Of a stretch of DNA of 64,000 nt, positions 51,985-60,606 are shown piece after piece. The DNA comes from Sulfuritalea sp. GTDB taxonomy: Bacteria; Pseudomonadota; Gammaproteobacteria; Burkholderiales; Rhodocyclaceae. A model generated the notes under the pieces. It was not told the DNA's origin and did no database searches. It saw nothing but the letters and a program-made list of their open reading frames with translations. A program made the position numbers and the translations under genes. Position 1 is the first letter of the stretch; every line of letters begins with the position of its first letter. Location of the stretch: NCBI GenBank assembly GCA_016712985.1, contig JADJQA010000010.1, forward strand, positions 62,001-126,000, read 5' to 3'.

Positions 51985-52941
51985 TTGCGCCTCTGCTCGA
52001 TGCCGTCGCCGAGGCGCCTGACGGCGAGCGCCGGGACCTCACCCATGACCAACAGCCGATGCTCGCCCAGTTGACGCCGGTATTACATTGACCGGGCCGA
52101 CAGAGGACACCGCCTCTGCTTCTCCGGCCGCACCGCCTGGCTCGATAAACACCGAGATCGATGCCAAACCATCCGAAAACACCACATGCAGACTCTCCGG
52201 GTTCTCGGGGGCCGCCTGCCGCTTCATCGCGGCGACCCTGCGAAAACCAGGCAGCATGCTACGGAAAATCCAGCCGATATCCTCGGACTTGAGTTCAGTC
52301 GTCCGCACCTGCTGCACCCGCACCCGCTCTCTGTCGAAACGGGGCTTCAGCGCCTCCTGTTCAAGCGGACCGCCGATCTTGACTTGCGTGAAGGCAAAGG
52401 ACTCGAGGGTCTCGCCACGCGCGCCAAGCAGGTTCGCCTTCAGCAGCAAACCACTGGCGACATCCATCCAGAACTCATGGCCATAGCGCAGCTCGTCGCG
52501 CGGCTGCAGAAACACGGCGCGGCTCATCACGCCTGCAACCCGTCCCTGTTCACCGCCACGAATTTCGTAGAACTCCGGCAAGCTGCCCAAACCGGCGGGC
52601 AGCAAGGCCGGAAACCGGCGCTGGCTTGAACGGTTTTCAATGATGACGAGCTTTTCCTCCGGGAGAAAGCATTTGACTTCGCTGCCGGCACGGGTGACCT
52701 CGCGCGGGCTGCCGTCGAGCGCCTCGATTCGTTCCACCTCGATCCCATTGACCAGCGAATGCGCAATGTGCGAGGTATCCACCCTGCCGCCGCTGCGATA
52801 AACGAAGGTGCCGCTGTAGGTCAGTTGCCGCGATCCTTGCGCGATGCGCTGCAGCAGTGTCAGGCCATCCTCCGCCAGGGCCGGCGTCGGCGCCAGCAGG
52901 ATCGCCAACAGGGCCAGCCAGGGCGTGGGAAGCCCAAGCAT
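51981..52941 (-). CDS. rseB: Sigma-E regulatory protein RseB/MucB, frameshifted near its C-terminus
   Basis: Signal peptide (WLALLAILLAPTPALA) and a LolA-like fold: LLQRIAQGSRQLTYSGTFVY, FYEIRGGEQGRVAGVMSRAV, LSMLPGF-like region (FRSMLPGFRRVAAMKRQA) and the small C-terminal domain. An extra A near 52083 shifts the last part; in the correct frame it reads YRRQLGEHRLLVMGEVPALA and ends KGxx-like at 51981 (VRRLGDGIEQRRK), overlapping rseC. RseB senses lipopolysaccharide or misfolded lipoproteins in the periplasm and shields RseA from proteolysis. The intact overlap suggests the insertion is a sequence error. Read literally, the frame ends at 52039. Confidence 0.9.
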
Positions 52942-53444
52942 CAGCGTCGCTCGCCCGATGCAGCCACGGTGCGGATATTGCGAGCGCCGCTAACGACGGC
53001 ACCGCCCGGGGCGTAGGCCTGATGGGCCAGCAAATACTCCTGCAGGCGCGGTGTCGACTGCACCTGCGCAACCACCGGTTCCTGCTTAGCGCCAGCCAGC
53101 CCCGCGGTCCCGGTCGGCATTCCATTGCCGACCGGCGCCAGTGCCAGCCAGGCAACCAGCGCGACGCCTGCCACCGATGCCGCGAGCGCCAGTGCCGGCC
53201 GCTGCCATTCAGGGCGGGGCTTCCGCGCCGGAGCCATCACCGTTGGTTCCACCTCAATCGCCGCCATCACTCGTGCCGTGACATCGATGCCCAGACCGCG
53301 TTCGCCGCGCAAGGCAGCGCCGATCAATTGGCAATCGCACCATTCGCTGCGCAGTTCCGGGCTGCGACGCAGCGCGCGAAATGCCTCCACGATCTCGTGG
53401 TCTTCGAGTTCTCCATCCATCAGTGCCGAAAGCCGTGTCTTCAT
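52941..53444 (-). CDS. rseA: Anti-sigma-E factor RseA/MucA
   Basis: A 167-residue single-pass membrane protein: the N-terminal sigma-binding domain (MKTRLSALMDGELEDHEIVE, SEWCDCQLIGAALRGERGLG), a membrane segment (ALALAASVAGVALVAWLALA) and a periplasmic tail containing RLQEYLLAHQAYAPGGAVVS, the conserved RseB-binding region. Regulated proteolysis of RseA frees sigma E. It starts 4 bases after rpoE and overlaps rseB by one base. Confidence 0.93.
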   Translation of the reverse strand: MKTRLSALMDGELEDHEIVEAFRALRRSPELRSEWCDCQLIGAALRGERGLGIDVTARVMAAIEVEPTVMAPARKPRPEWQRPALALAASVAGVALVAWLALAPVGNGMPTGTAGLAGAKQEPVVAQVQSTPRLQEYLLAHQAYAPGGAVVSGARNIRTVAASGERR

Positions 53445-53448
53445 GTGC

Positions 53449-54048
53449 TCACCATCTTTTGTCTGGGGCCGAATCGACCAAAGGCCTCAATTTCTCTGAA
53501 ATCGCGTCGCGGGCGCGGAAAATCCGCGAACGCACCGTGCCAATCGGGCAATCCATCACTTGCGCAATTTCCTCGTATGACAAACCCTCGATCTCGCGCA
53601 GCGCAATTGCCGTGCGCAACTCTTCCGGCAGGGCTTCCATCGCCGCGTTTACCGTCTGGCCGATCTGCTTCGTCATCAGCAGCCGCTCGGGGGTGTCGTT
53701 GTCGCGCAGCAATTCGGCGTCGTCATAGGCCTCCGCCTCCTCACTGTCGACACCGCTGGTCACCGAAGCGCGCCGGCCATGTGTCATCAGCCAGTTCTTC
53801 GCGGTATTGACTCCAATCCGGTAAAGCCAGGTGTAAAACGCGCTGTCATTGCGAAAACCTGGCAAGGCTCGATAGGCTCGGATGAAACTGTCCTGAACAA
53901 TATCCTCCACTTCCGCCGCATCCCGCACCATGCGCGAAACCAGACGCGCAAGCTTGCGCTGGTACTTGGCAACCAGCAGGCCGAAAGCCTGCTTGTCACC
54001 CGCCTGAACCCGCTCGACCAGGACTCGGTCTGCTTCGCGATCTCCCAT
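53449..54048 (-). CDS. rpoE: RNA polymerase sigma factor RpoE (AlgU)
   Basis: A 199-residue extracytoplasmic-function sigma factor. Region 2: FGLLVAKYQRKLARLVSRMV, DIVQDSFIRAYRALPGF and FYTWLYRIGVNTAKNWL (promoter melting). Region 4: ALPEELRTAIALREIEGLSY, EEIAQVMDCPIGTVRSRIFR (minus-35 recognition helix). It drives envelope-stress genes, including its own operon. Divergent from nadB. A candidate sigma-E promoter lies upstream at 54172-54202. Confidence 0.96.
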   Translation of the reverse strand: MGDREADRVLVERVQAGDKQAFGLLVAKYQRKLARLVSRMVRDAAEVEDIVQDSFIRAYRALPGFRNDSAFYTWLYRIGVNTAKNWLMTHGRRASVTSGVDSEEAEAYDDAELLRDNDTPERLLMTKQIGQTVNAAMEALPEELRTAIALREIEGLSYEEIAQVMDCPIGTVRSRIFRARDAISEKLRPLVDSAPDKRW

Positions 54049-54171
54049 GGATCTTGTATTCCCGCCAGATCAAAAATGCGCGGCTTCAAACTTGACCGCA
54101 AGCGAGTATAACAAGGCACTCCATGCACATTCTCTGCTGCTCCGGCAGAGGCAACCCCGAGCCGTTGCCAC

Positions 54172-54202
54172 CAGTGACCCGAGCCCATTCAAATAGTTCC
54201 AC
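54172..54202 (-). promoter_or_regulatory. Candidate sigma-E autoregulatory promoter of rpoE
   Basis: On the minus strand GGAACT (a good sigma-E minus-35) is followed after 16 bases by GTCACT, close to the minus-10 consensus (GTCTAA/GTCTGA). It would give a leader of about 120 bases. A second, housekeeping-like minus-10 (TATACT) lies at 54105-54110. Confidence 0.4.
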
Positions 54203-54216
54203 ACCCCTGGCAGTGA

Positions 54217-54222
54217 TATAGT
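54217..54222 (+). promoter_or_regulatory. Minus-10 element of nadB, implying a leaderless mRNA
   Basis: TGATATAGT forms an extended minus-10 (TATAGT with upstream TG). The nadB ATG begins 8 bases later, where transcription itself should start, and no ribosome binding site precedes it. Confidence 0.35.
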
Positions 54223-54230
54223 CCGGCCCC

Positions 54231-55823
54231 ATGAATCCGGCCGCAATCCAGCATTTCGACGTCCTCGTCATCGGCAGCGGCCTGGCGGGTCAGTCGCTGG
54301 CACTGAGGCTTGCCGATACCCGCCGGGTCGCACTGGTGACCAAGAGGATGCTGGCGGACTCCGCCTCTACCTGGGCACAGGGCGGGATCGCCGCGGTGCT
54401 TGACCCCGCCGATTCCATCGATGCCCATGTCAACGACACCTTTACGGCCGGGGCCGGTCTGTGCGACCCGCCTGCCACCCGCTTTGTCATTGAACACGGC
54501 CGCGAGGCCATCGAGTGGCTGATTGGGCGCGGGGTGCCATTCACCACCGACGATTCGGCCCTGGGCTTCCACCTGACGCGGGAGGGCGGCCACGGCCAGC
54601 GCCGCATCATCCATGTCGCCGATGCCACGGGTAGCGCCGTGCAGCAGACCCTGACCGAACAGGTGAAGAACCATCCCAACATCACGGTTCTGGAGCGGCA
54701 CATCGCAATCGATCTGTTGACCGCGGCGAAGCTCGGCCTGCCGCGCAATCGCTGCCTTGGTGCCTACGTGCTGGACATCGCTCGCGATCGCGTGCTGACG
54801 CTGGGCGCCAGCCATACGGCGATTGCCACGGGCGGGGCGGGCAAGGTCTATCTCTACACCACGAATCCCGACACCGCCACGGGCGACGGCATTGCCATGG
54901 CCTGGCGCGCCGGTTGCCGGGTGGCGAACATGGAGTTCATCCAGTTCCATCCGACCTGCCTCTACCACCCGCACGCCAAGTCCTTCCTGATTTCGGAAGC
55001 GGTGCGCGGCGAAGGCGGCCTGTTGCGCCTGCCCGACGGCACGCGCTTCATGCCCGACCATGACAGCCGCGCCGAACTCGCCCCGCGCGACATCGTCGCC
55101 CGCGCGATTGACAGCGAGATGAAGCGCCACGGCCTCGACTGCGTTTTCCTCGATATGACGCACAAGTCGGCGGAATTCCTCCAGGATCATTTCCCCACGA
55201 TCCTGGCCCGCTGCCTTGAATTGGGAATCGACATCACCCGCGAGCCGATTCCGGTGGTGCCCGCGGCGCATTACGCCTGCGGCGGCGTGGTCACCGACCT
55301 GGCGGCGCGCACCGATTTGAGCGGGCTCTATGCGATCGGCGAAACCACCTTCACCGGCCTGCACGGCGCCAACCGCCTGGCTTCGAATTCGCTGCTCGAA
55401 TGCGTGGTGTTTTCCGCCGCGGCGGCGCGGGACATACTCGCCGCGCCGCTGGAGCCCCTGCCCCATCTGCCGCAATGGGACGAGAGCCGGGTCCGCGACG
55501 CCGACGAGGAAATCGTCATTTCCCACAACTGGGACGAACTGCGCCGCTTCATGTGGGACTACGTCGGCATCGTGCGCACCAACAAGCGCCTGGAACGCGC
55601 CCTGCATCGACTCCGCCTGCTGCAAAAGGAAATCGACGAGTACTACGCGAACTTTCGTGTCGGCAACGACTTGATCGAGTTGCGCAATCTGGTGCTCACC
55701 GCGCATCTGATCGTCAAGAGCGCGCAGCGCCGCCACGAAAGCCGCGGCCTCCACTTCAGCAGCGACTACCCGGAAACCCTGCCGCGCGCACTGGAAACCG
55801 TACTGCATCCACGCCTGCCCTGA
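54231..55823 (+). CDS. nadB: L-aspartate oxidase
   Basis: A 530-residue FAD enzyme that oxidises L-aspartate to iminoaspartate, the first step of NAD synthesis. Seen: the FAD-binding start HFDVLVIGSGLAGQSLALRL, KRMLADSASTWAQGGIAAVL, the active-site HREGGHGQRRI-type loop (LTREGGHGQRRIIHVADATG), AIGETTFTGLHGANRLASNS and the C-terminal helical domain. The start is set by homology. nadA and nadC are not in the window. It lies between rpoE and ygfX, as in related Betaproteobacteria. Confidence 0.96.
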   Translation: MNPAAIQHFDVLVIGSGLAGQSLALRLADTRRVALVTKRMLADSASTWAQGGIAAVLDPADSIDAHVNDTFTAGAGLCDPPATRFVIEHGREAIEWLIGRGVPFTTDDSALGFHLTREGGHGQRRIIHVADATGSAVQQTLTEQVKNHPNITVLERHIAIDLLTAAKLGLPRNRCLGAYVLDIARDRVLTLGASHTAIATGGAGKVYLYTTNPDTATGDGIAMAWRAGCRVANMEFIQFHPTCLYHPHAKSFLISEAVRGEGGLLRLPDGTRFMPDHDSRAELAPRDIVARAIDSEMKRHGLDCVFLDMTHKSAEFLQDHFPTILARCLELGIDITREPIPVVPAAHYACGGVVTDLAARTDLSGLYAIGETTFTGLHGANRLASNSLLECVVFSAAAARDILAAPLEPLPHLPQWDESRVRDADEEIVISHNWDELRRFMWDYVGIVRTNKRLERALHRLRLLQKEIDEYYANFRVGNDLIELRNLVLTAHLIVKSAQRRHESRGLHFSSDYPETLPRALETVLHPRLP

Positions 55824-55839
55824 TCCGGACGGCTGAGCA

Positions 55840-56268
55840 TCAGGCTGGATCCGCCGCCGTCGATCGCCAGCGTAGCCAAAGGCGCAACTGGCGAAAGTCC
55901 TCCGGCGCCAGGCTGTCACCGAGCAAGGTCAGGGATCGCGACCGGCCCTGCTGCCGATACAGCAGCACAACCAGAAACGACAGAACCAGGGTATGCGGAT
56001 GCACCAGCGCCTGGTTCACCGTGCCGTCGGCGCCGACTGCTTCGAGCCTGCCATCGCCGTGCAATACCAGGCCATCGACAGGCGAGATCCCGCGCAGGCG
56101 CGCCAGGGAAGCGCCGATCGCCAACAGAAAAACAGCCGCCAGCCATGAGGGCACTGTGCTCGCCAGTACCGCGCCGACGGCCGCGACATGAGCAACCGAC
56201 TGGATGACCAGCAGGCGACGCGAGGGCTTGATCGAAACTGACAGGGGAGCGACCGACTTCATCGCCAC
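55840..56268 (-). CDS. YgfX-like membrane protein
   Basis: A 142-residue protein with two hydrophobic segments near the N-terminus (LLVIQSVAHVAAVGAVLAST, WLAAVFLLAIGASLARL) and a short cytoplasmic part with LVLHGDGRLEAVGADGTVNQ and LTLLGDSLAPEDFRQLRLWL. This matches the YgfX (CptA) family, known in E. coli as a membrane partner of SdhE affecting cell shape. Placement between nadB and fabF is usual for Betaproteobacteria. Start 56268 or 56262. It is convergent with nadB (16-base gap) and 6 bases after fabF. Confidence 0.75.
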   Translation of the reverse strand: MAMKSVAPLSVSIKPSRRLLVIQSVAHVAAVGAVLASTVPSWLAAVFLLAIGASLARLRGISPVDGLVLHGDGRLEAVGADGTVNQALVHPHTLVLSFLVVLLYRQQGRSRSLTLLGDSLAPEDFRQLRLWLRWRSTAADPA

Positions 56269-56274
56269 AACAAC

Positions 56275-57510
56275 TTAGATTCGACGGAACAGCAATGTGC
56301 CGTTGGTGCCGCCAAAGCCGAAATTGTTCTTCAGCGCCACATCGATCTTCATTGACCGTGCGGTATTGGCGCAATAGTCCAGATCGCACTCCGGATCCTG
56401 ATTGAAGATGTTGATGGTGGGCGGAGATATCTGATGATGCACCGCGAGCACCGCGAACACGGACTCGACACCGCCCGCGCCACCAAGCAGGTGGCCGGTC
56501 ATCGATTTGGTTGAATTCACCACCAGTTTCTTCGCCGCCTCAACACCGAAGGCCAGCTTGATGGCGTCGGTCTCGTTCTTGTCGCCGAGTGGCGTCGACG
56601 TGCCGTGCGCGTTGACATATTGCACTTCGTCCGCATTGACACCGGCATTCTTCAGCGCATTCGCCATGCTGCGCCGCGGACCGTCGGTATCCGGAGCGGT
56701 CATGTGGAACGCGTCGCCACTCATGCCGAAACCGGCCAGTTCGGCGTAGATCCTCGCACCGCGTGCGCGCGCGTGCTCGTACTCTTCCAGCACCATCACG
56801 CCGGCGCCTTCGCCGAGCACGAAGCCGTCACGATCCTTGTCCCAGGGCCGGCTGGCCGTCGCCGGATCGTCGTTGCGCGTGGACAAAGCCTTGGCTGAAG
56901 CAAAGCCGCCGACCGACAGTGGCGTTATCGTGGCTTCGGAGCCGCCGCACACCATCACTTCGGCATCGCCGTACTCGATCATCCGCGCGCTGATTCCGAT
57001 CGCATGCAAACCCGTGGTGCAGGCAGTGACCACCGAGATGTTCGGCCCCTTCGCACCCAGCATGATGGACAGGTTCCCCGAGATCATGTTGATGATGGTG
57101 CCGGGAATGAAGAAGGGCGAAATCTTGCGCGGGCCGCCGGCCAGGTAGTCGTTGTGCGTTTCCTCGATCATCGGCAAGCCACCAATGCCCGAACCGATAT
57201 TCACCCCTATGCGATCGGCGTTTTCGGCGCTGACTTGCAGCCCCGAATCGCGAAAAGCCTGGATGCCGGCCGCCATGCCGAAATGGATGAAAACATCCAT
57301 CCGGCGCGCTTCCTTGGCCGACAGGTAGCCTGAGACATCGAAGCCCTTCACCTCGCCCGCGATGCGCGCCGAAAATGCCGAGGCATCGAAGCGGGTGATC
57401 GGTCCAATGCCGCTCTTGCCGGCAACCAGGTTGTCCCAGGCTTCAGGAACGCTATTGCCAACCGGCGAGACCAAACCCAGACCGGTGACGACCACACGGC
57501 GTCGCGTCAC
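56275..57510 (-). CDS. fabF: 3-oxoacyl-ACP synthase II
   Basis: A 411-residue condensing enzyme for fatty-acid elongation. Start MTRRRVVVTGLGLVSPVGNS; catalytic Cys in SVVTACTTGLHAIGISARMI, His in VQYVNAHGTSTPLGDKNETD and second His in KSMTGHLLGGAGGVESVFAV; the end NNFGFGGTNGTLLFRRI is typical. It uses AcpP made from the adjacent gene, 33 bases upstream. Complete. Confidence 0.97.
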   Translation of the reverse strand: MTRRRVVVTGLGLVSPVGNSVPEAWDNLVAGKSGIGPITRFDASAFSARIAGEVKGFDVSGYLSAKEARRMDVFIHFGMAAGIQAFRDSGLQVSAENADRIGVNIGSGIGGLPMIEETHNDYLAGGPRKISPFFIPGTIINMISGNLSIMLGAKGPNISVVTACTTGLHAIGISARMIEYGDAEVMVCGGSEATITPLSVGGFASAKALSTRNDDPATASRPWDKDRDGFVLGEGAGVMVLEEYEHARARGARIYAELAGFGMSGDAFHMTAPDTDGPRRSMANALKNAGVNADEVQYVNAHGTSTPLGDKNETDAIKLAFGVEAAKKLVVNSTKSMTGHLLGGAGGVESVFAVLAVHHQISPPTINIFNQDPECDLDYCANTARSMKIDVALKNNFGFGGTNGTLLFRRI

Positions 57511-57543
57511 GATGAACTCCGAAAGTTGGAATGAGGATAAAGA

Positions 57544-57783
57544 CTATTTCTTGACATTGGCGACGACGTAGTCAATCGCCTGCTGTACCGTGGTGATCTT
57601 CTCGGCGTCCTCATCGGGAATTTCGCACTCGAACTCTTCCTCCAGTGCCATCACCAGTTCCACTGTGTCCAGAGAATCAGCACCGAGATCGTCCACGAAG
57701 TGGGACTCGTTTTTGATATCGGCTTCATTGACGCCAAGTTGCTCGGCGACGATCTTCTTGACGCGTTGTTCGATGTTCTCCAT
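57544..57783 (-). CDS. acpP: Acyl carrier protein
   Basis: A 79-residue acidic helical protein: MENIEQRVKKIVAEQLGVNE, FVDDLGADSLDTVELVMALE with the Ser that receives 4'-phosphopantetheine (GADSLD), and the end TVQQAIDYVVANVKK. It carries the growing acyl chain for FabD/H/G/F. Modified by AcpS, encoded at 15811. An 89-base gap separates it from fabG. Confidence 0.97.
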   Translation of the reverse strand: MENIEQRVKKIVAEQLGVNEADIKNESHFVDDLGADSLDTVELVMALEEEFECEIPDEDAEKITTVQQAIDYVVANVKK

Positions 57784-57872
57784 CTTGAAACTCCTTCCCT
57801 GGATTGTTCGGGTGGTTGAAACCAGCGTATTTTAACAAAAATGCCGGACGTCCTTGCGGGTTTGACATCCAC

Positions 57873-58619
57873 TCAAACCATATACATTCCGCCATTGACA
57901 TTCAGCGTGACGCCGGTGATATACCCTGCGCGCTTCGATGCAAGAAACGCCACGGTCGCGGCAATTTCGTCCGGCTGGCCCAGACGCCCCAGCGGAATCT
58001 GGCTCAACAGGACGTCGCGTTGCGCATCCGTCAGTGTCCGCGTCATGTCGGTATCCATGAATCCCGGCGCAACGCAATTCACCGTGATGTTGCGGCTGCC
58101 AAGTTCCTGCGCCAGTGACCGGCTCATGCCGGCCACACCTGCCTTGGCTGCGGCATAGTTGGCCTGGCCTGGATTTCCGGCCTCGCCGACCACAGAGGTG
58201 ATGTTGATGATGCGTCCGAAGCGCGCCTTCATCATGCCGCGCATGACCAGCTTCGACAGGCGGAACACGGCCTTGAGGTTGGTCGCAATGACTAAATCCC
58301 ATTCATCGTCCTTCATTCGCATGGCGAGATTATCGCGGGTAATCCCGGCGTTGTTCACCAATACCGAAACCGCGCCGAATTTCTTGTCGATCTCGCCGAC
58401 CAGCGCTTCACAGGCGACCGCGTCGGTGACATCCACCATCACGCCCCAGCCGCTCACGCCGGCCATGTCCAGCACCTTCTGAATCTCGCTGGCGCCTGCA
58501 TCCGAGGTCGCGGTGCCGATCACGGTGGCACCCTGTGCGCCCAGTTCCAGGGCGATGGCACGACCCAGGCCGCGCGACGCCCCCGTCACCAGGGCGATCA
58601 GCCCTTTCAAACCCGCCAT
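57873..58619 (-). CDS. fabG: 3-oxoacyl-ACP reductase
   Basis: A 248-residue short-chain dehydrogenase using NADPH. Cofactor loop VTGASRGLGRAIALELGAQG, NNAG in LVNNAGITRDNLAMRMKDDE, catalytic Ser in NITSVVGEAGNPGQ and Tyr/Lys in NYAAAKAGVAGMSRSLAQEL. Start 58619 lies one base after the fabD stop; longer upstream readings come from fabD. It reduces the keto intermediate made by FabH/FabF. Confidence 0.97.
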   Translation of the reverse strand: MAGLKGLIALVTGASRGLGRAIALELGAQGATVIGTATSDAGASEIQKVLDMAGVSGWGVMVDVTDAVACEALVGEIDKKFGAVSVLVNNAGITRDNLAMRMKDDEWDLVIATNLKAVFRLSKLVMRGMMKARFGRIINITSVVGEAGNPGQANYAAAKAGVAGMSRSLAQELGSRNITVNCVAPGFMDTDMTRTLTDAQRDVLLSQIPLGRLGQPDEIAATVAFLASKRAGYITGVTLNVNGGMYMV

Positions 58620-58620
58620 G

Positions 58621-59607
58621 TCAGCCTCCCTTTGTGTCGCTGGCAGCGCCGGCGACGCTATCCCCATGGGACACCGCCACCAGCGCTGCATCGATGCCGG
58701 CCCGGTCATTCAGGGCAATGCCGCTGAGTTCTTCGACACAGCGCTTGGCCAGCCCGGACAGCACTTTGCCCGGACCGCACTCAAGTATGTGGGTCACCCC
58801 CGCCGCCTGCATCGCCTGCATGATCTCGACCCAGCGCACCGGCGAGGCAGCCTGGCGCACCAGCGCGTCCCTGATCGCGGCGGGATCGGAAACCTGTTTC
58901 ACATCGACATTGTTGATTACAGGAATTCGCGGCGCGGCCAGAATCAGTTGCCCCAGGCGGGTCCCGAGCTTTTCCGCGGCCGGTTGCATCAGTGAGCAAT
59001 GAAAAGGCGCCGATACCGGCAGCATCAGGGCGCGCTTGGCACCCTTGGCCTTGACAATTTGAGCGGCGCGTTCAACTGCCGCCTTGTCGCCAGCGATCAC
59101 GGTCTGCTTCGGTTCATTGAAGTTCACCGCCTGCACCACCTGCCCTTGCGCTGCCTCGGCACAGGCTGCGATCACGGCCGCGGCATCGAGTCCCATTACC
59201 GCGGCCATGGCACCCACACCGGCTGGAACGGCTTCCTGCATCGCACTGGCGCGCAGTTCGACCAGCGGTATCGCATCCTTGAATTGCAGCACTCCGGCAG
59301 CCACCAGCGCCGAATACTCGCCAAGACTGTGTCCGGCGACCAGAGCCGGCTCTGCGCCGCCCCTTGCAAGCCACAGGCGATACACCGCGATGCCGGCGGT
59401 GAGCATCAGCGGCTGGGTGTTGACCGTCTGGTTCAGAGCCTCCGCCGGGCCTTCGCCAACCAGTTGCCACAAGTCGCGTCCGAGCGCAGTCGAAGCCTCG
59501 TCAAAGGTCGCGCGGATCACCGCAGTGGCGTCCGCATCCCCGCAATACGCCGCCATCATGCCGAGCGACTGGGATCCCTGTCCTGGAAACACGATTGCGA
59601 ATTTCAT
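58621..59607 (-). CDS. fabD: Malonyl-CoA:ACP transacylase
   Basis: A 328-residue enzyme loading malonate onto AcpP. MKFAIVFPGQGSQSLGMMAA at the start (FPGQGSQ), nucleophile Ser in LVAGHSLGEYSALVAAGVLQ, and the catalytic His in LPVSAPFHCSLMQPAAEKLG. ATG 59607 is supported by a GGAGAAA site and homology. Follows fabH by 17 bases in the operon. Confidence 0.96.
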   Translation of the reverse strand: MKFAIVFPGQGSQSLGMMAAYCGDADATAVIRATFDEASTALGRDLWQLVGEGPAEALNQTVNTQPLMLTAGIAVYRLWLARGGAEPALVAGHSLGEYSALVAAGVLQFKDAIPLVELRASAMQEAVPAGVGAMAAVMGLDAAAVIAACAEAAQGQVVQAVNFNEPKQTVIAGDKAAVERAAQIVKAKGAKRALMLPVSAPFHCSLMQPAAEKLGTRLGQLILAAPRIPVINNVDVKQVSDPAAIRDALVRQAASPVRWVEIMQAMQAAGVTHILECGPGKVLSGLAKRCVEELSGIALNDRAGIDAALVAVSHGDSVAGAASDTKGG

Positions 59608-59624
59608 GCCGATTTCTCCCGAGT

Positions 59625-60593
59625 TCAAAACCTGAGCAGGGTGGCGCCCCAGGTGAAGCCGCCGCCGACACCCTCCAGCAGCAGATGTTGGCCGCGCTGA
59701 ATGCGACCATCGCGCACTGCCTCGTCGAGCGCCAGCGGAATCGACGCAGCGGAAGTATTGCCATGACGTTCCACGGCAACGATGCATCGTTCCGATGGCA
59801 GATGGAGCCTCTTCGCCGTTGCCTGCAGGATGCGCACATTGGCCTGATGCGGAATCAGCCAGTCCACCTGCGCCACCGTCATACCAGCCGCTGTGAGTAC
59901 TTCATGCGCGACATCCGCCAGGACCTTCACGGCGAATTTGAATACGGCCTGCCCATCCATGCGCAGGAAGGGATCGCCGGTGGCCACGCCGCCGCACAAC
60001 TGCCCCGGCACGGAAAGAATGTCATGATGACGGCCATCGGCATGGATTGCGCTGGCGAGCAACCCCGGCTGGTCCGAGGCCTCGAGCACGACGGCGCCCG
60101 CGCCATCGCCGAACAGTACGCAGGTGTTGCGATCGTTCCAGTCGAGAATGTGCGAAAACACCTCGGCGCCGACCACCAGCGCGCACTTGTGCGAACCGGA
60201 GCGAATGAACTTCTCCGCAATCACCATGGCATAGGCGAAGCCGCTGCACACGGCTTGCACGTCGAAGGCCGGTGCGCCGTTGGTTATGCCGAGCTTGTCC
60301 TGCAGCAGGACTGCGGTGCTGGGAAATATGTAATCGGGCGTCGAGGTTGCAACGATGATGAGATCGATATCCGCAGGCAGGCGTCCGGCCGCCTGCAGCG
60401 CGCGCCGGCTGGCTTCCAGCGCCAGGTCGCTGCTGGTGACGCCGGGCGCTGCCAGATGGCGACTGCGGATGCCGGTTCGCTCGACTATCCACTCATCGGA
60501 CGATTCGAGTCCGCGGGCGGCGATCAGGGCTGAATTGCTGACGGGCTCGCCGGGCTTGTAGCTGCCGGTGCCGCTGATTCGTGTGTGGATCAT
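59625..60593 (-). CDS. fabH: 3-oxoacyl-ACP synthase III
   Basis: A 322-residue enzyme that starts fatty-acid synthesis by joining acetyl-CoA and malonyl-ACP. Catalytic Cys in DVQAVCSGFAYAMVIAEKFI, His in VDWLIPHQANVRILQATAKR and Asn in VAVERHGNTSAASIPLALDE; the end GGGFTWGATLLRF is typical. Start MIHTRISGTGSYKPGEPVSN at 60593 is set by homology; upstream readings derive from plsX. 13 bases after plsX. Confidence 0.97.
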   Translation of the reverse strand: MIHTRISGTGSYKPGEPVSNSALIAARGLESSDEWIVERTGIRSRHLAAPGVTSSDLALEASRRALQAAGRLPADIDLIIVATSTPDYIFPSTAVLLQDKLGITNGAPAFDVQAVCSGFAYAMVIAEKFIRSGSHKCALVVGAEVFSHILDWNDRNTCVLFGDGAGAVVLEASDQPGLLASAIHADGRHHDILSVPGQLCGGVATGDPFLRMDGQAVFKFAVKVLADVAHEVLTAAGMTVAQVDWLIPHQANVRILQATAKRLHLPSERCIVAVERHGNTSAASIPLALDEAVRDGRIQRGQHLLLEGVGGGFTWGATLLRF

Positions 60594-60606
60594 TGCTCGT
60601 CCATTA

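Noticed and set aside
54189..55919. A 576-codon minus-strand frame opposite nadB
   Set aside because: nadB on the plus strand is unmistakable; the opposite frame has no family features.
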